Numbered from the stretch's first letter, positions 18,899 through 28,288 are shown. The stretch is DNA of 64,000 nucleotides from Salinimicrobium profundisediminis (GCF_026241755.1 NZ_JAPJDA010000017.1:39850-103849), one strand, 5' to 3'. Numbers and translations are program-made. The notes: generated from the letters alone by a model not told the origin.

Positions 18899-19323
18899 TG
18901 AGCAACATAAAAGAAATACAGGACGAGATTGTAGATGAATTCGAGATGTTTGATGACTGGATGCAACGCTACGAACACATGATAGAGCTTGGAAAGTCTC
19001 TGCCGCTCATCGAAGAAAAGTACAAGACAGAAGACAACCTTATTAAGGGCTGCCAGAGTAAAGTATGGGTTCATGCCGAACTGGAAGGAGATAGGCTTGT
19101 TTTTACAGCCGATAGTGATGCTATTATTACCAAAGGCATTATTGCCATTCTTATTCGCGCCTATTCTAATCAGCATCCCAAAGATATTATAGAAGCTGAT
19201 ACTGCTTTTATCGATGAGATTGGCTTAAAAGAACATTTGTCCCCTACCCGGGCCAATGGTCTTGTAAGCATGATAAAGCAGTTAAAAATGTATGCAGTAG
19301 CATATCAAACCCAATTAAATTAA
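18898..19323 (+). CDS. sufE: Sulfur acceptor protein SufE
   Basis: A 141-residue SufE. The persulfide-carrying cysteine is C52 in NLIKGCQSKVWV, preceded by FDDWMQRYEHMIELGKSLP, the usual N-terminal helix. It takes sulfur from SufS and stimulates its activity. The start is GTG at 18898, overlapping the preceding stop by one base; an ATG alternative would remove the conserved first helix. sufT follows after 1 nt. Confidence 0.95.
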   Translation: MSNIKEIQDEIVDEFEMFDDWMQRYEHMIELGKSLPLIEEKYKTEDNLIKGCQSKVWVHAELEGDRLVFTADSDAIITKGIIAILIRAYSNQHPKDIIEADTAFIDEIGLKEHLSPTRANGLVSMIKQLKMYAVAYQTQLN

Positions 19324-19324
19324 G

Positions 19325-19648
19325 ATGGAACACGCACAAAATTCCGAAGTTTTAGGAGAAAAGATCGTAAGGGTTTTGAAAACCATTTACGATCCCGAAA
19401 TTCCGGTAGATATATATGAACTGGGGTTGATCTATGACGTAATGGTCAATGAAGACAACGAGATCAAGATCCTTATGACCCTTACCACTCCCAACTGCCC
19501 TGTAGCCGAATCTCTTCCTATGGAAGTAGAAGAAAAAGTGAAATCTATGGACGAGGTAAAAGACTGTGAAGTAGAGATCACTTTTGACCCGCCATGGAAC
19601 CAGGATCTCATGAGCGAGGAAGCAAAGCTTGAACTGGGAATGCTTTAA
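19325..19648 (+). CDS. sufT: Fe-S assembly factor of the MIP18/DUF59 family (SufT-like)
   Basis: A 107-residue DUF59 protein. Typical pattern: VLKTIYDPEIPVDIYELGLIY, then LMTLTTPNCPVAESLP with the conserved Cys, and VEITFDPPWNQDLMSEEAK at the C-terminus. Family members help mature Fe-S proteins, especially when demand is high. It begins one base after the sufE stop. Confidence 0.93.
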   Translation: MEHAQNSEVLGEKIVRVLKTIYDPEIPVDIYELGLIYDVMVNEDNEIKILMTLTTPNCPVAESLPMEVEEKVKSMDEVKDCEVEITFDPPWNQDLMSEEAKLELGML

Positions 19649-19671
19649 TAAACAGAACTATTTAAATTTTT

Positions 19672-20175
19672 ATGGCTGAAGAAATTATAAACCGCGTAGC
19701 AAACAGCAAACTTGTAACTGTTGACCTGGAGGAGCTTTATCCTGAAGGCGAGCGGGTAATCTTCGACATAAAAGACTGGCTTCTGGAAGGCTTTGTGCTT
19801 AGGGAAAAAGATTTTAGAGCTACTGCAATAGCACACAACTGGTCGCAGTACAGCAATAAGTACGTGGCCCTTACCTGCTCCAGTGATGCCATTATTCCGG
19901 GCTGGGCTTATATGCTGCTCAGCACCTACCTTGCCCCCTATGCCAAAAAAGTGGTTACGGGAGACCTGTCAATGCTCGAAACAGTACTTTATACCGAAAT
20001 CCTGCAAAACCTTGATGTTTCTAAATATGAGGGTCTGCCGGTAATTATAAAAGGCTGCTCGCGCCGCCCTGTCCCTCAAAATGCATATCTGCAACTTATT
20101 AATAAACTTCAGCCGGTAGCAAAGAGCATCATGTATGGCGAAGCCTGTTCATCTGTACCGCTGTTTAAAAAGTAG
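19672..20175 (+). CDS. DUF2480 family protein
   Basis: A 167-residue protein of a family confined to Bacteroidota. Visible pattern: DLEELYPEGERVIFDIKDWL, CSSDAIIPGWAYMLLSTYLAP and IKGCSRRPVPQNAYLQL. No enzymatic motif is evident. It is regularly found beside suf genes in flavobacteria, and here lies 23 nt after sufT and 3 nt before the next gene, so a role linked to Fe-S metabolism is plausible but unproven. Confidence 0.85.
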   Translation: MAEEIINRVANSKLVTVDLEELYPEGERVIFDIKDWLLEGFVLREKDFRATAIAHNWSQYSNKYVALTCSSDAIIPGWAYMLLSTYLAPYAKKVVTGDLSMLETVLYTEILQNLDVSKYEGLPVIIKGCSRRPVPQNAYLQLINKLQPVAKSIMYGEACSSVPLFKK

Positions 20176-20178
20176 TAC

Positions 20179-21081
20179 ATGAAGAAATTTTTACTTTATA
20201 CTTTTATTTTATTCGGATTTGCGGCAAACGCCCAGGACGAAAATAGCGACGAAAATGACACTCCGCCTGATGGTTGGTCTTCCGAAGGAAAATTCCAGCT
20301 GCTCTTTAACCAGTCGGCTTTTAATGCGGAATGGACCGGCGGCGGAACTTCAAGTATGGCCGGAAACCTGGTGCTTGATTACAGCCTGAATTATAGAAAA
20401 GGGAATTTGACATGGGACAATAAATTCCTTGCCAATTACGGTCTCACAAAACTGAAGGATGACGAGTTTACCCGTAAAACCAGCGACCGCCTCGAGATCA
20501 ACAGTATTTTGGGGAAACAAATGGAAAACTCCAACTGGTATTACTCCTTTTTCACCAATTTTAGAACGCAGTTCAGCAAAGGTTATGTGTATTCCCAGGA
20601 TCAGGAAACCGGACTGCCTGTCCGCCGTGAAACCACGCATTTCATTTCTCCCGCCTACCTTCAGTTTGGGCCGGGTATGATGTGGAAAAAAAGTGAGGAT
20701 TTCTGGTTTAATCTGGCACCTGCCACAGCAAGGTTTATCTTTGTAGACCCAGATTTTACTTCAACTCCCGGATATGTTGACGGCTCCTATTACGGGGTTG
20801 ATACCAACAAAAGTAGCCGCTTTGAACTGGGGGCTTCGGTAAGTTCATATTTCAAATATGAGGTGATGACCAATGTTACCATGGAGCATAATCTTAGCCT
20901 GTACTCCAATTATCTCGACCAGCCCGAAAATATTGATATTGATTACCTGCTCAACCTCGACATGGGAATCAACAAATATCTTTCGGCTAACTTGATCTTT
21001 CAGGCAATTTACGATGATAATATTGTAGGTGCATTTCAGGTAAGGGAAGTTTTTGGAGCGGGATTCACCTATACCTTCTAA
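20179..21081 (+). CDS. DUF3078 outer-membrane beta-barrel protein
   Basis: A 300-residue protein with a signal peptide (MKKFLLYTFILFGFAANAQ, cleavage after AQ) and then alternating amphipathic strands rich in aromatic residues, ending in VFGAGFTYTF as outer-membrane barrels do (terminal Phe). The N-terminal GWSSEGKFQLLFNQSAFNAEW and WTGGGTSSMAGNL patterns are those of DUF3078. Function unknown. Last gene of the suf transcript by position; the spacer after it contains the hflX promoter. Confidence 0.87.
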   Translation: MKKFLLYTFILFGFAANAQDENSDENDTPPDGWSSEGKFQLLFNQSAFNAEWTGGGTSSMAGNLVLDYSLNYRKGNLTWDNKFLANYGLTKLKDDEFTRKTSDRLEINSILGKQMENSNWYYSFFTNFRTQFSKGYVYSQDQETGLPVRRETTHFISPAYLQFGPGMMWKKSEDFWFNLAPATARFIFVDPDFTSTPGYVDGSYYGVDTNKSSRFELGASVSSYFKYEVMTNVTMEHNLSLYSNYLDQPENIDIDYLLNLDMGINKYLSANLIFQAIYDDNIVGAFQVREVFGAGFTYTF

Positions 21082-21159
21082 AAAAGGCATTTTCAGAAGA
21101 AACTTTTCAGCTTTAAATTTAGCTAATGTTTAAGAGCTCTCGCAGTTCGCGGCTTCGGC

Positions 21160-21185
21160 TTGTAAAAATCATTTGTGTAACTTTG
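21160..21185 (+). promoter_or_regulatory. Putative promoter of hflX
   Basis: TTG at 21160-21162 and TAACTTTG at 21178-21185 (15-nt spacing, a little short), 19 nt upstream of the ATG. Confidence 0.5.
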
Positions 21186-21204
21186 TTTCCATAGCTCAGC
21201 TTGT

Positions 21205-22428
21205 ATGTTAGAAAAAAACGATTTAGAATACGAAAAAGTTGTGCTCATTGGGATCGTCACCCGCGAGCAGAACGAAGAAAAACTCGAAGAATACCTTGAC
21301 GAACTTGCATTCCTGACTTACACTGCGGGAGGCGAGGTCAAAAAGCGTTTTACGCAGAAAATGGACATGCCCAACCCAAAAACCTTTATAGGTACGGGGA
21401 AGATGGAAGAAGTGCGTCTCTTTGTTTCCGAAAATGAGATAGGAACTGCCATTTTTGACGATGAACTCTCTCCTGCGCAGCAAAAGAATATCGAAAAGAT
21501 ACTTAACTGCAAGGTGCTGGACAGAACGAACCTTATTCTTGACATTTTTGCCCAGAGAGCCACAACAAGCTACGCCCGCACACAGGTAGAGCTTGCGCAG
21601 TACCAATATCTTCTTCCAAGACTTGCCGGGATGTGGACTCACCTGGAACGCCAGCGTGGGGGTATTGGAATGAGAGGTCCCGGGGAAACCGAGATTGAAA
21701 CTGACCGCCGAATTGTACGTGACAAGATCGCCCTTCTCAAGAAAAAGCTGGAGACGATTGACAAACAAATGGAAGTGCAGCGTGGAAATCGTGGCCAACT
21801 AGTGAGAGTGGCTTTGGTAGGTTACACCAACGTTGGAAAATCTACATTGATGAATGTGATTAGCAAGAGTAAGGTCTTTGCTGAAAACAAGCTTTTTGCC
21901 ACCCTTGATACTACGGTTCGAAAAGTGGTAATTCGTAATCTGCCTTTTTTACTGACAGATACTGTTGGGTTCATTAGAAAATTACCGACACAGTTGGTAG
22001 AATCGTTCAAATCTACGCTTGATGAGGTGCGTGAAGCCGATCTTTTGCTGCATGTGGTAGATATTTCCCATCCGCAGTTCGAGGATCATATTGCTTCGGT
22101 TAACCAGATTATGGCCGAGATCAAAAGTGGTGAAAAACCGACTTTGATGGTCTTTAATAAGATTGATGCTTATGAAGCCGAAAAGATCGAGGAAGATGAC
22201 CTAATGACCGAAAAAACAAGCTCCCACTACACTTTGGCAGAATGGGAAAACACCTGGATGAACCGTCTTGGTGATAATGTGCTGTTCATTTCGGCCCTCA
22301 ACAAGGAGAACATGGAAGAGTTCAGGAAAAAGGTTTATGAGGCAGTTAGAGAGATTCACATCACCCGTTTTCCTTATAACAATTTCCTTTATCCTGAATA
22401 CGATACCTATACAGACGAAGAGGAATAA
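21205..22428 (+). CDS. hflX: Ribosome-associated GTPase HflX
   Basis: A 407-residue HflX. The N-terminal domain contains TFIGTGKMEEVRL and DELSPAQQKNIE, and ends in the family-specific GGIGMRGPGETEIETDRR (about 150-168). The G domain has G1 GYTNVGKSTLMN, G3 DTVGFIRKLPTQLVESFKSTL and G4 NKID. HflX splits stalled 70S or 100S ribosomes under stress. No Hfq or hfl neighbour is present. Confidence 0.96.
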   Translation: MLEKNDLEYEKVVLIGIVTREQNEEKLEEYLDELAFLTYTAGGEVKKRFTQKMDMPNPKTFIGTGKMEEVRLFVSENEIGTAIFDDELSPAQQKNIEKILNCKVLDRTNLILDIFAQRATTSYARTQVELAQYQYLLPRLAGMWTHLERQRGGIGMRGPGETEIETDRRIVRDKIALLKKKLETIDKQMEVQRGNRGQLVRVALVGYTNVGKSTLMNVISKSKVFAENKLFATLDTTVRKVVIRNLPFLLTDTVGFIRKLPTQLVESFKSTLDEVREADLLLHVVDISHPQFEDHIASVNQIMAEIKSGEKPTLMVFNKIDAYEAEKIEEDDLMTEKTSSHYTLAEWENTWMNRLGDNVLFISALNKENMEEFRKKVYEAVREIHITRFPYNNFLYPEYDTYTDEEE

Positions 22429-22471
22429 TTTCTGAAAAATTCAGTATTTTAGAGAAGCTAATTCTCTGAAC

Positions 22472-23200
22472 ATGAAAAATTTACTATTCCTGCCCATGCT
22501 GATGTTTCTCAGTATGGCAACTGCCCAAAACCTGGAGGGTTCATGGCTTCTTGTAGAAGTAGATCATCAGCCTGTTAATGACCTGGAGACGGTAAGGATC
22601 TATATGGACAATTATTTTGCACAGGGCACCAAAGAAGCCGGTACAGATAAATTCATTAGCGCCGCGGGCGGGGAATATACCTTAGACGAACTCTACACCG
22701 AAACTTACGATTTCAATACTGAAGATATCACGACTTTAGGAGAAACCCGACAGTATGAACCGGTTGAAATTCAGAAGAACCTGCTCAACCTTACGGCCGA
22801 AGATGGCACTACCTACACCTGGAGAAAAATATCAGACGACACCAACGATCTCTCCGGAAACTGGGTGATCACAGGCCGGCAACGCGACGGAGAACTTAAC
22901 CGCAGTACGCCCGGCGCCAGGAGAACCATAAAGATCCTTGGCGGCGACCGCTTTCAATGGGTGGCATTTAATTCCGAAACGGGAGATTTCCCCGGCACAG
23001 GAGGCGGTACGTACACAGCTGAAGACGGTAAGTACACAGAGAATATTGAATTTTTCTCGAGAGATGACAGCCGTGTTGGCGCCAGGCTTGATTTTGATTA
23101 CAAAGTGAAAGACGGGGAATGGCATCACAGCGGTAAAAGCTCTAAAGGCGACCCTATCTATGAGATCTGGTCTCCTTATGCCGAAGCTTATAAAGAGTAG
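22472..23200 (+). CDS. Secreted protein with two lipocalin-like modules
   Basis: A 242-residue protein with a cleavable signal (MKNLLFLPMLMFLSMATAQ). The mature part shows the same motif twice, LEGSWLLVEVDHQP near the start and LSGNWVITGRQRDGE near residue 125, each followed by beta-rich sequence. This is the pattern of lipocalin-like or DUF4488-type secreted proteins of Bacteroidota. No catalytic residues are evident, so ligand binding is the likeliest role. A long palindrome just after it may end its transcript. Confidence 0.7.
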   Translation: MKNLLFLPMLMFLSMATAQNLEGSWLLVEVDHQPVNDLETVRIYMDNYFAQGTKEAGTDKFISAAGGEYTLDELYTETYDFNTEDITTLGETRQYEPVEIQKNLLNLTAEDGTTYTWRKISDDTNDLSGNWVITGRQRDGELNRSTPGARRTIKILGGDRFQWVAFNSETGDFPGTGGGTYTAEDGKYTENIEFFSRDDSRVGARLDFDYKVKDGEWHHSGKSSKGDPIYEIWSPYAEAYKE

Positions 23201-23217
23201 TTTTTTATAATTTATAA

Positions 23218-23248
23218 GACCTCACAGGTTTTGAAAACCTGTGAGGTC
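23218..23248. repeat. Dispersed palindrome, GACCTCACAGG family, copy 1
   Basis: Perfect inverted repeat: GACCTCACAGGTTTT, a central G, and its complement. Near-identical copies lie at 34391-34421 and 49608-49638. All are intergenic and just downstream of or between genes. Confidence 0.85.
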
Positions 23249-23258
23249 TGCTCCCATA

Positions 23259-23291
23259 TTACCTCTCAAAAATGCCATTTTTGAGAGGTAA
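23259..23291. repeat. Dispersed palindrome, CTCAAAAATG family, copy 1
   Basis: 16-bp perfect arms, TTACCTCTCAAAAATG and its complement, around one central base, followed by a T-rich stretch. Related copies lie at 24186-24216, 36164-36188 and 56713-56753. It could act as a bidirectional terminator. Confidence 0.85.
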
Positions 23292-23315
23292 TATTTTTTC
23301 TGTTATCTTTTCCCA

Positions 23316-24165
23316 ATGAAATACCTACTCCTTCTTATTCTCTTAATCCCTTTTAGCGGAATAGCTCAGGATATTTCGGGAAGCTGGTACTGGCAAACTG
23401 AAAATTACGGACCCCCGGATGGAAATCATTTTAAAAGCAGAAGGATCTGGATTCACCGGTCATCATTGTGCAGTATTTGAAAATAGCGACAAGATTGATT
23501 GCGTTGACCAAAACGATACTGTATCTATTAAAATTAAAAGGACTGCTGAAAATAAGTTTGAAGGAACAATTAGAAGTGGCTATAGTGGTAAAAAAGAGAA
23601 AGTAAAGCTACTTTTCGATCCTAAGAAAAAGACACTGCTTTTCGAAATTCGGGAGGCTCCCGGTAGTATTTATTACCTGCCAAAAAGGGCATTTTTTAAG
23701 TCCACTTTGGGCCGGGAATCGAAATCCGAAAGAATTATTTCACAATCTGAAACCACTGATATATATAGTAAGGAACACCAAAATGAGCCTTCTCTTCAGA
23801 ATTTAAAATCCTCTGAAAAAGTAAAGGATACTTTATTTTTTAATTTAAATGAAAGTAACTTTCAAAAAGGAAAATACAATGAGAACTTGCTTTATATTAA
23901 AGATGCTTTAAATGATGAAGGATCTTCAGAAACATTTCTGTTTAAAATAATGGAAAGAAGAAGTGACATTGCAGCCCCGGAAAAAATTGGAAGTGTTCAC
24001 CAGTATATTACAGGTTCCGAATTTTTTAAGGAGGAAAAAAAAGTAAATAAGCTACAAGATTACAGACTTGCTTCTCATCTTCAAAAATTCATAATATATC
24101 TGGTGGATTATAATTATGAACCTCCAATTTATATTCGAGTTTATCCATTGACCGAGATAGAATAA
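23316..24165 (+). pseudogene. Secreted DUF6705-like protein gene, frameshifted at a C5 run
   Basis: ATG 23316 opens a frame that begins with a signal peptide (MKYLLLLILLIPFSGIAQ) and the module start DISGSWYWQTENYG, then ends early. A one-base change in the run of five C at 23412-23416 would join it to the frame that continues to 24165, which carries on as MEIILKAEGSGFTGHHCAVF and FEGTIRSGYSGKKEKVKL, then EAPGSIYYLPKRAFF. The second half alone (248 residues from 23419) has no signal. The N-terminal domain resembles short flavobacterial secreted modules; the C-terminal 140 residues are unrecognised. It could be a true mutation, slippage-controlled switching, or a sequencing error. Confidence 0.7.
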
Positions 24166-24185
24166 TACTGACCCAAAGCAGAGAG

Positions 24186-24216
24186 TACCTCTCAAAAATG
24201 ACATTTTTGAGAGGTA
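24186..24216. repeat. Dispersed palindrome, CTCAAAAATG family, copy 2
   Basis: 15-bp perfect arms, TACCTCTCAAAAATG and its complement, around one base. It lies between the convergent frameshifted gene and mfd, with T-rich sequence on the right, so it could terminate both transcripts. Confidence 0.85.
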
Positions 24217-24251
24217 TTATTTTTCTTGCATTAAATTTCCCCCTTCGGGGG

Positions 24252-27200
24252 CTAGGGGGCTTCAACCTCCGCCTTCACGTCCAGCGGCTGCAGTACCTTT
24301 AAAGCTCGATCCACCGAAGTCACTTTCTCAAAGGTGAGCAACAACCTCAACCCGCTACGGGTTTTCTTTTCTTTCATGGTACAGCTCTGCGGATGCGTTT
24401 GCACGTATTGCAGCACTCTTGTAAAAGCTTTACTTTGATAGAAACGCGACTGCTGGTCGGCAATGAAATAGCCTATCAGCCTGCCCTGCTTCATTATTAT
24501 TTTCTCGACTCCTATTTTTGAAGCGATCCATTTGATGCGGACGCTGTTCAGGAGATCTTCGGCCTGAGTTGGCAGTTCCCCAAACCGGTCTACCAGCTCG
24601 GCTTCAAATTTCTGAAGCTCTTCTTCCGTCTTGAGGTTGTTGAGCTGGGTGTAAAGATTAAGCCTTTCAGAAATGTTGTTGATATAATCATCGGGGAACA
24701 GCAATTCAAAATCGGTATCGATCTGCGTGTCTTTCACGTATTCCTTATCCTCTTTCTCCTGCTCCTGGTAAAGATCCCTGAACTCATTTTCCTTCAGCTC
24801 TTCTATGGCTTCGTTGAGGATCTTCTGATAAGTATCAAATCCAATTTCGTTGATAAATCCGCTTTGTTCCCCTCCTAAAAGGTCACCTGCACCACGAATT
24901 TCCAGATCCTTCATCGCAATATTGAATCCGCTGCCCAGCTCACTGAACTGTTCCAAAGCTGTAATTCGTTTCCTCGCATCATCGGTCATGGCCGAATACG
25001 GCGGTGTAATGAAATAGCAGAATGCTTTTTTGTTGCTTCGGCCTACCCTTCCGCGCATCTGGTGCAGATCGGAGAGTCCGAAGTTATTGGCGTTGTTGAT
25101 AAAAATGGTGTTGGCATTCGGTACATCGAGTCCGCTTTCCACAATGGTCGTGGAAACGAGCACGTCAAATTCGCCATTCATGAACTTCAGCATAAGTTGC
25201 TCCAGCTTCTTCCCTTCCATTTGTCCATGTCCTATTCCTATCTTCGCATCGGGCACCAGCCTTTGGATCATCCCGGCCACTTCCTTGATGTTCTCTAAAC
25301 GATTGTGAATAAAGAATACCTGCCCACCTCGTTGTATCTCATAAGAAACCGCATCGCGAATATTCTCTTCAGAAAATCTTATCACATGCGACTCAATAGG
25401 ATACCTGTTTGGCGGCGGAGTGGTAATTGTAGAAAGATCCCTCGCAGCCATTAAACTAAACTGTAACGTTCGCGGAATTGGCGTTGCCGTAAGAGTGAGC
25501 GTGTCTACATTTTCCTTGATGGTTTTCAGTTTATCTTTTACCGCCACCCCAAACTTCTGTTCTTCATCTACAATAAGCAGCCCGAGATCTTTAAACTTCA
25601 CTGCTTTATTCACCAGTTGATGGGTCCCAATTACGATATCAACTTTCCCGTTCTCCAGTTCTTCAAGCGTAGTTCTTCTCTCTTTGGCTGTTCTAAAGCG
25701 GTTAAGGTAATCTACGGTGACAGGAAAATCCTTCAGGCGTTCTGTAAAAGTTTTGTAATGCTGAAAAGCCAGAATGGTAGTAGGCACCAGCACTGCCACC
25801 TGTTTCCCGTTATCAACTGCCTTGAATGCGGCTCTTATCGCAACTTCAGTTTTTCCGAAGCCAACATCCCCGCACACCAGGCGATCCATAGGCCGTTCGT
25901 TCTCCATATCGGCTTTGACATCGGCAGTGGCTGTACTTTGATCGGGGGTGTCTTCGTAAAGGAATGACGCCTCCAACTCATGCTGCAAATAAGAATCAGG
26001 ACCATAGGCGAAGCCTTTTTGCAGCCTGCGCTTGGCATACAGCTCAATTAAGTTAAAAGCAATATTCTTGACCCGGGCTTTGGTCTTTTGCTTCAAATTT
26101 TTCCAGGCGTTGCTGCCCAGTTTATATATCTTCGGAGGTTTGCCGTCCTTGCCGTTGTATTTTGAGATCTTGTGCAGCGAGTGAATACTTAGGTACAGCA
26201 CGTCGCGTTCGCCGTAGATCAGCTTGATCGCCTCCTGTTTCTTACCTTCCACGTCGATTTTTTGGAGTCCGCCGAATTTCCCAATTCCGTGATCAATATG
26301 CGTCACATAATCGCCGACTTCAAGATTGGTAAGCTCCTTTAAAGTGATCGCCTGTTTCTTGGCGTATCCATTTTTCAGGTGGAACTTGTGATAGCGCTCA
26401 AAGATCTGGTGATCTGTGTAGCACACCATTTTTTGATCTTCAGCAACAAAACCCTGGTACATTGAAAGTACCACAGTTTTATATTTCACCTCCTGGTCAA
26501 CATCATCAAAAATATCATGAAACCGCTTCGCCTGCTGTTCACTTACGCAAAAAATATAATTGGTAAAACCGTCTTCGCTGTTCTCCCTAAAATTCTGAAT
26601 AAGCAGTTCAAAATTCTTGTTGAACGATGGCTGGGGTTTGGTGTTGAAGGTAATTGTTTTAGCAATATCCTCTGGTTGATGGGAATTGGTCACTACCAGC
26701 GAATACTCCTGCATCTGCTCCTTCAAAAGTGCCGAATTACAGAACAATTCTTCCGGCTCATTATGTTTAATTTCTTCGGAAAGATTTTTAAAAGCTTCTT
26801 CGGCTTTGCTGAAGAGCTTATCTATCTGGGAAAACAACAATTCCGGTTCCTGGCTGAAGATTACCGTTTGATCTGAAATGTACTTCAAAAAACTCTCCCG
26901 CACCTCCTGAAGCCTTTTGTGCTCCACATTCGGGATCACCGTGATCTTCTTCACCTGATCTGTAGACAACTGCGTCTCTACATCAAAGGTCCTGATGCTC
27001 TCTACCTCATCGCCAAAGAATTCTATCCTGTAAGGCTCGTCATTACTGAAAGAAAACACATCCAATATCCCCCCACGCACCGAAAACTCACCAGGCTCTG
27101 TAACAAAATCCACTCTTTTGAACTTGTACTCGAACATCACTTCGTTCACAAAGTCGATAGACAATTCGTCGCCAACCTTGATCTTGAGTGTGTTCTTTTC

Positions 27201-27614
27201 CAGCTCCTTTCGGGTGACTACCTTCTCAAAAAGGGCATCTGGATAGCTAATTATCAGCGCAGGTTTTTTCCGGGAATTGATCCTGTTAAGCACCTCTGCC
27301 CGAAGCAGCACGTTGGCATTATCGGTTTCTTCCAGCTGGTAAGGCCTGCGGTAACTTCCGGGGTAAAAAAGCACATTTTTGTCACCCAGCAGCTGCTCGA
27401 GGTCATTCAGGTAATAGGCAGCTTCTTCCTTGTCATTGAAAATGAGCAAAAAAGGCTTATCAGCTTCTTCAAAAGCATTGGCAATAACAAAAGAAAGTGC
27501 AGAGCCTACGAGGCCTTTTAACTGCACCTGAGTTCGCGGCAGGGCAAGCGCTTTCCCCAGTTCAAGCTGTTGAGCCGACTGTGCAAAGCTTTGGGCAATA
27601 GAATTTTTACTCAA
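24252..27614 (-). CDS. mfd: Transcription-repair coupling factor
   Basis: An approximately 1120-residue Mfd. In order: UvrB-homology N-terminal domains (FYPGSYRRPYQLEETDN, FSVRGGILDVFSFS), the RNA-polymerase-interaction domain (LEVGDYVTHIDHGIGKFGGL), then RecG-like helicase motifs: CGDVGFGKTEVAIRAAF (Walker A), VDEEQKFGV (DEEQ box), TLTATPIPRTLQ and HQMRGRVGRSNKKAF. It releases stalled RNA polymerase and recruits UvrA. The open frame reaches 27632, but the first bases of that version lie inside a TAnnTTTG promoter element. I therefore take TTG 27614 (SKNSIAQSFAQ) as the start; there is no in-frame ATG nearby. Confidence 0.95.
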   Translation of the reverse strand: MSKNSIAQSFAQSAQQLELGKALALPRTQVQLKGLVGSALSFVIANAFEEADKPFLLIFNDKEEAAYYLNDLEQLLGDKNVLFYPGSYRRPYQLEETDNANVLLRAEVLNRINSRKKPALIISYPDALFEKVVTRKELEKNTLKIKVGDELSIDFVNEVMFEYKFKRVDFVTEPGEFSVRGGILDVFSFSNDEPYRIEFFGDEVESIRTFDVETQLSTDQVKKITVIPNVEHKRLQEVRESFLKYISDQTVIFSQEPELLFSQIDKLFSKAEEAFKNLSEEIKHNEPEELFCNSALLKEQMQEYSLVVTNSHQPEDIAKTITFNTKPQPSFNKNFELLIQNFRENSEDGFTNYIFCVSEQQAKRFHDIFDDVDQEVKYKTVVLSMYQGFVAEDQKMVCYTDHQIFERYHKFHLKNGYAKKQAITLKELTNLEVGDYVTHIDHGIGKFGGLQKIDVEGKKQEAIKLIYGERDVLYLSIHSLHKISKYNGKDGKPPKIYKLGSNAWKNLKQKTKARVKNIAFNLIELYAKRRLQKGFAYGPDSYLQHELEASFLYEDTPDQSTATADVKADMENERPMDRLVCGDVGFGKTEVAIRAAFKAVDNGKQVAVLVPTTILAFQHYKTFTERLKDFPVTVDYLNRFRTAKERRTTLEELENGKVDIVIGTHQLVNKAVKFKDLGLLIVDEEQKFGVAVKDKLKTIKENVDTLTLTATPIPRTLQFSLMAARDLSTITTPPPNRYPIESHVIRFSEENIRDAVSYEIQRGGQVFFIHNRLENIKEVAGMIQRLVPDAKIGIGHGQMEGKKLEQLMLKFMNGEFDVLVSTTIVESGLDVPNANTIFINNANNFGLSDLHQMRGRVGRSNKKAFCYFITPPYSAMTDDARKRITALEQFSELGSGFNIAMKDLEIRGAGDLLGGEQSGFINEIGFDTYQKILNEAIEELKENEFRDLYQEQEKEDKEYVKDTQIDTDFELLFPDDYINNISERLNLYTQLNNLKTEEELQKFEAELVDRFGELPTQAEDLLNSVRIKWIASKIGVEKIIMKQGRLIGYFIADQQSRFYQSKAFTRVLQYVQTHPQSCTMKEKKTRSGLRLLLTFEKVTSVDRALKVLQPLDVKAEVEAP

Positions 27615-27629
27615 AAAATTTATTTTTTG

Positions 27630-27637
27630 CAAAGATA
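27630..27637 (-). promoter_or_regulatory. -7 element of mfd
   Basis: TATCTTTG on the minus strand. The transcript would begin about 7 nt after it, leaving an extremely short leader before the TTG start at 27614. Confidence 0.5.
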
Positions 27638-27821
27638 AAGCTTAATGCGCAAAGGCTAAAGAAGGTGAAGTTTAAACAGAAGTTAAAAAATAGAAGTAAG
27701 ACCGCTGTGCTGTTAGATTCCAGAGCTTAGACTAAAAGAGAAACTAATAATGACTCTTTTCATTTCCCGCAGATTTCGCAGATCTAAGCAGAACTCTTCA
27801 TAATTTTTTCTTTGAAAAACT

Positions 27822-28118
27822 TTACAACTTCCGTTTTCCTAAATCTCGCGCGGAGTGGTGAACTGTTAAAATATCCACAGGTTCCTGATCTACTATTCGA
27901 TAAATAATCCGGTAATTTCCTTCAATTAACTCACGGATATCTTCTCTGTTGATTTCCTCAACAATTTTCCCAGAATAGATATGCGAAGTTAAAATTTTTG
28001 TTCTGAGTCTGATTCTAATTATTTGAAGTCGTGCATATTTCAGCGAATCTCTTGCGATATACTTTGCAATACTCTGCAGATCCTCCCTTGCCTGAACAGT
28101 CCAATTTATTTGAACCAT
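27822..28118 (-). CDS. RelE/ParE-family toxin
   Basis: A 98-residue ParE-like protein: NWTVQAREDLQSIAKYIARDS, then REDIRELIEGNYRIIYRIVDQ and DILTVHHSARDLG. These are the usual ParE/RelE landmarks, including the EGNYRIIYR strand and the terminal HxxR segment. It overlaps the upstream antitoxin gene by 13 nt, as expected for a translationally coupled toxin-antitoxin module. Whether it targets gyrase (ParE) or ribosome-bound mRNA (RelE) cannot be decided from sequence alone. Confidence 0.87.
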   Translation of the reverse strand: MVQINWTVQAREDLQSIAKYIARDSLKYARLQIIRIRLRTKILTSHIYSGKIVEEINREDIRELIEGNYRIIYRIVDQEPVDILTVHHSARDLGKRKL

Positions 28119-28288
28119 TTTTCCATCTCCTTTTCCAACTCGGCATCTGGAATCACCTCACCCTGCTCCGACTGGAGAATTCCCTTTTCAACTTTTTCCA
28201 TGAAGATCAACCTCTCCACAAGATCATCTATAGAAAATTCATTAGGAAGATTCTCAATCTGCGCTTTTACTTTTTCCTTGTTCAGCAT
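28106..28288 (-). CDS. Antitoxin partner of the ParE-like toxin
   Basis: A 60-residue acidic protein (KAQIENLPNEFSIDDLVERLIFMEKVEKG, VIPDAELEKEMEKWF). The short N-terminal segment with a helix-rich rest is typical of addiction-module antitoxins of Bacteroidota; the C-terminal helix would wrap the toxin. It precedes the toxin gene with a 13-nt overlap. No DNA-binding domain is recognised with certainty. Confidence 0.8.
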   Translation of the reverse strand: MLNKEKVKAQIENLPNEFSIDDLVERLIFMEKVEKGILQSEQGEVIPDAELEKEMEKWFK

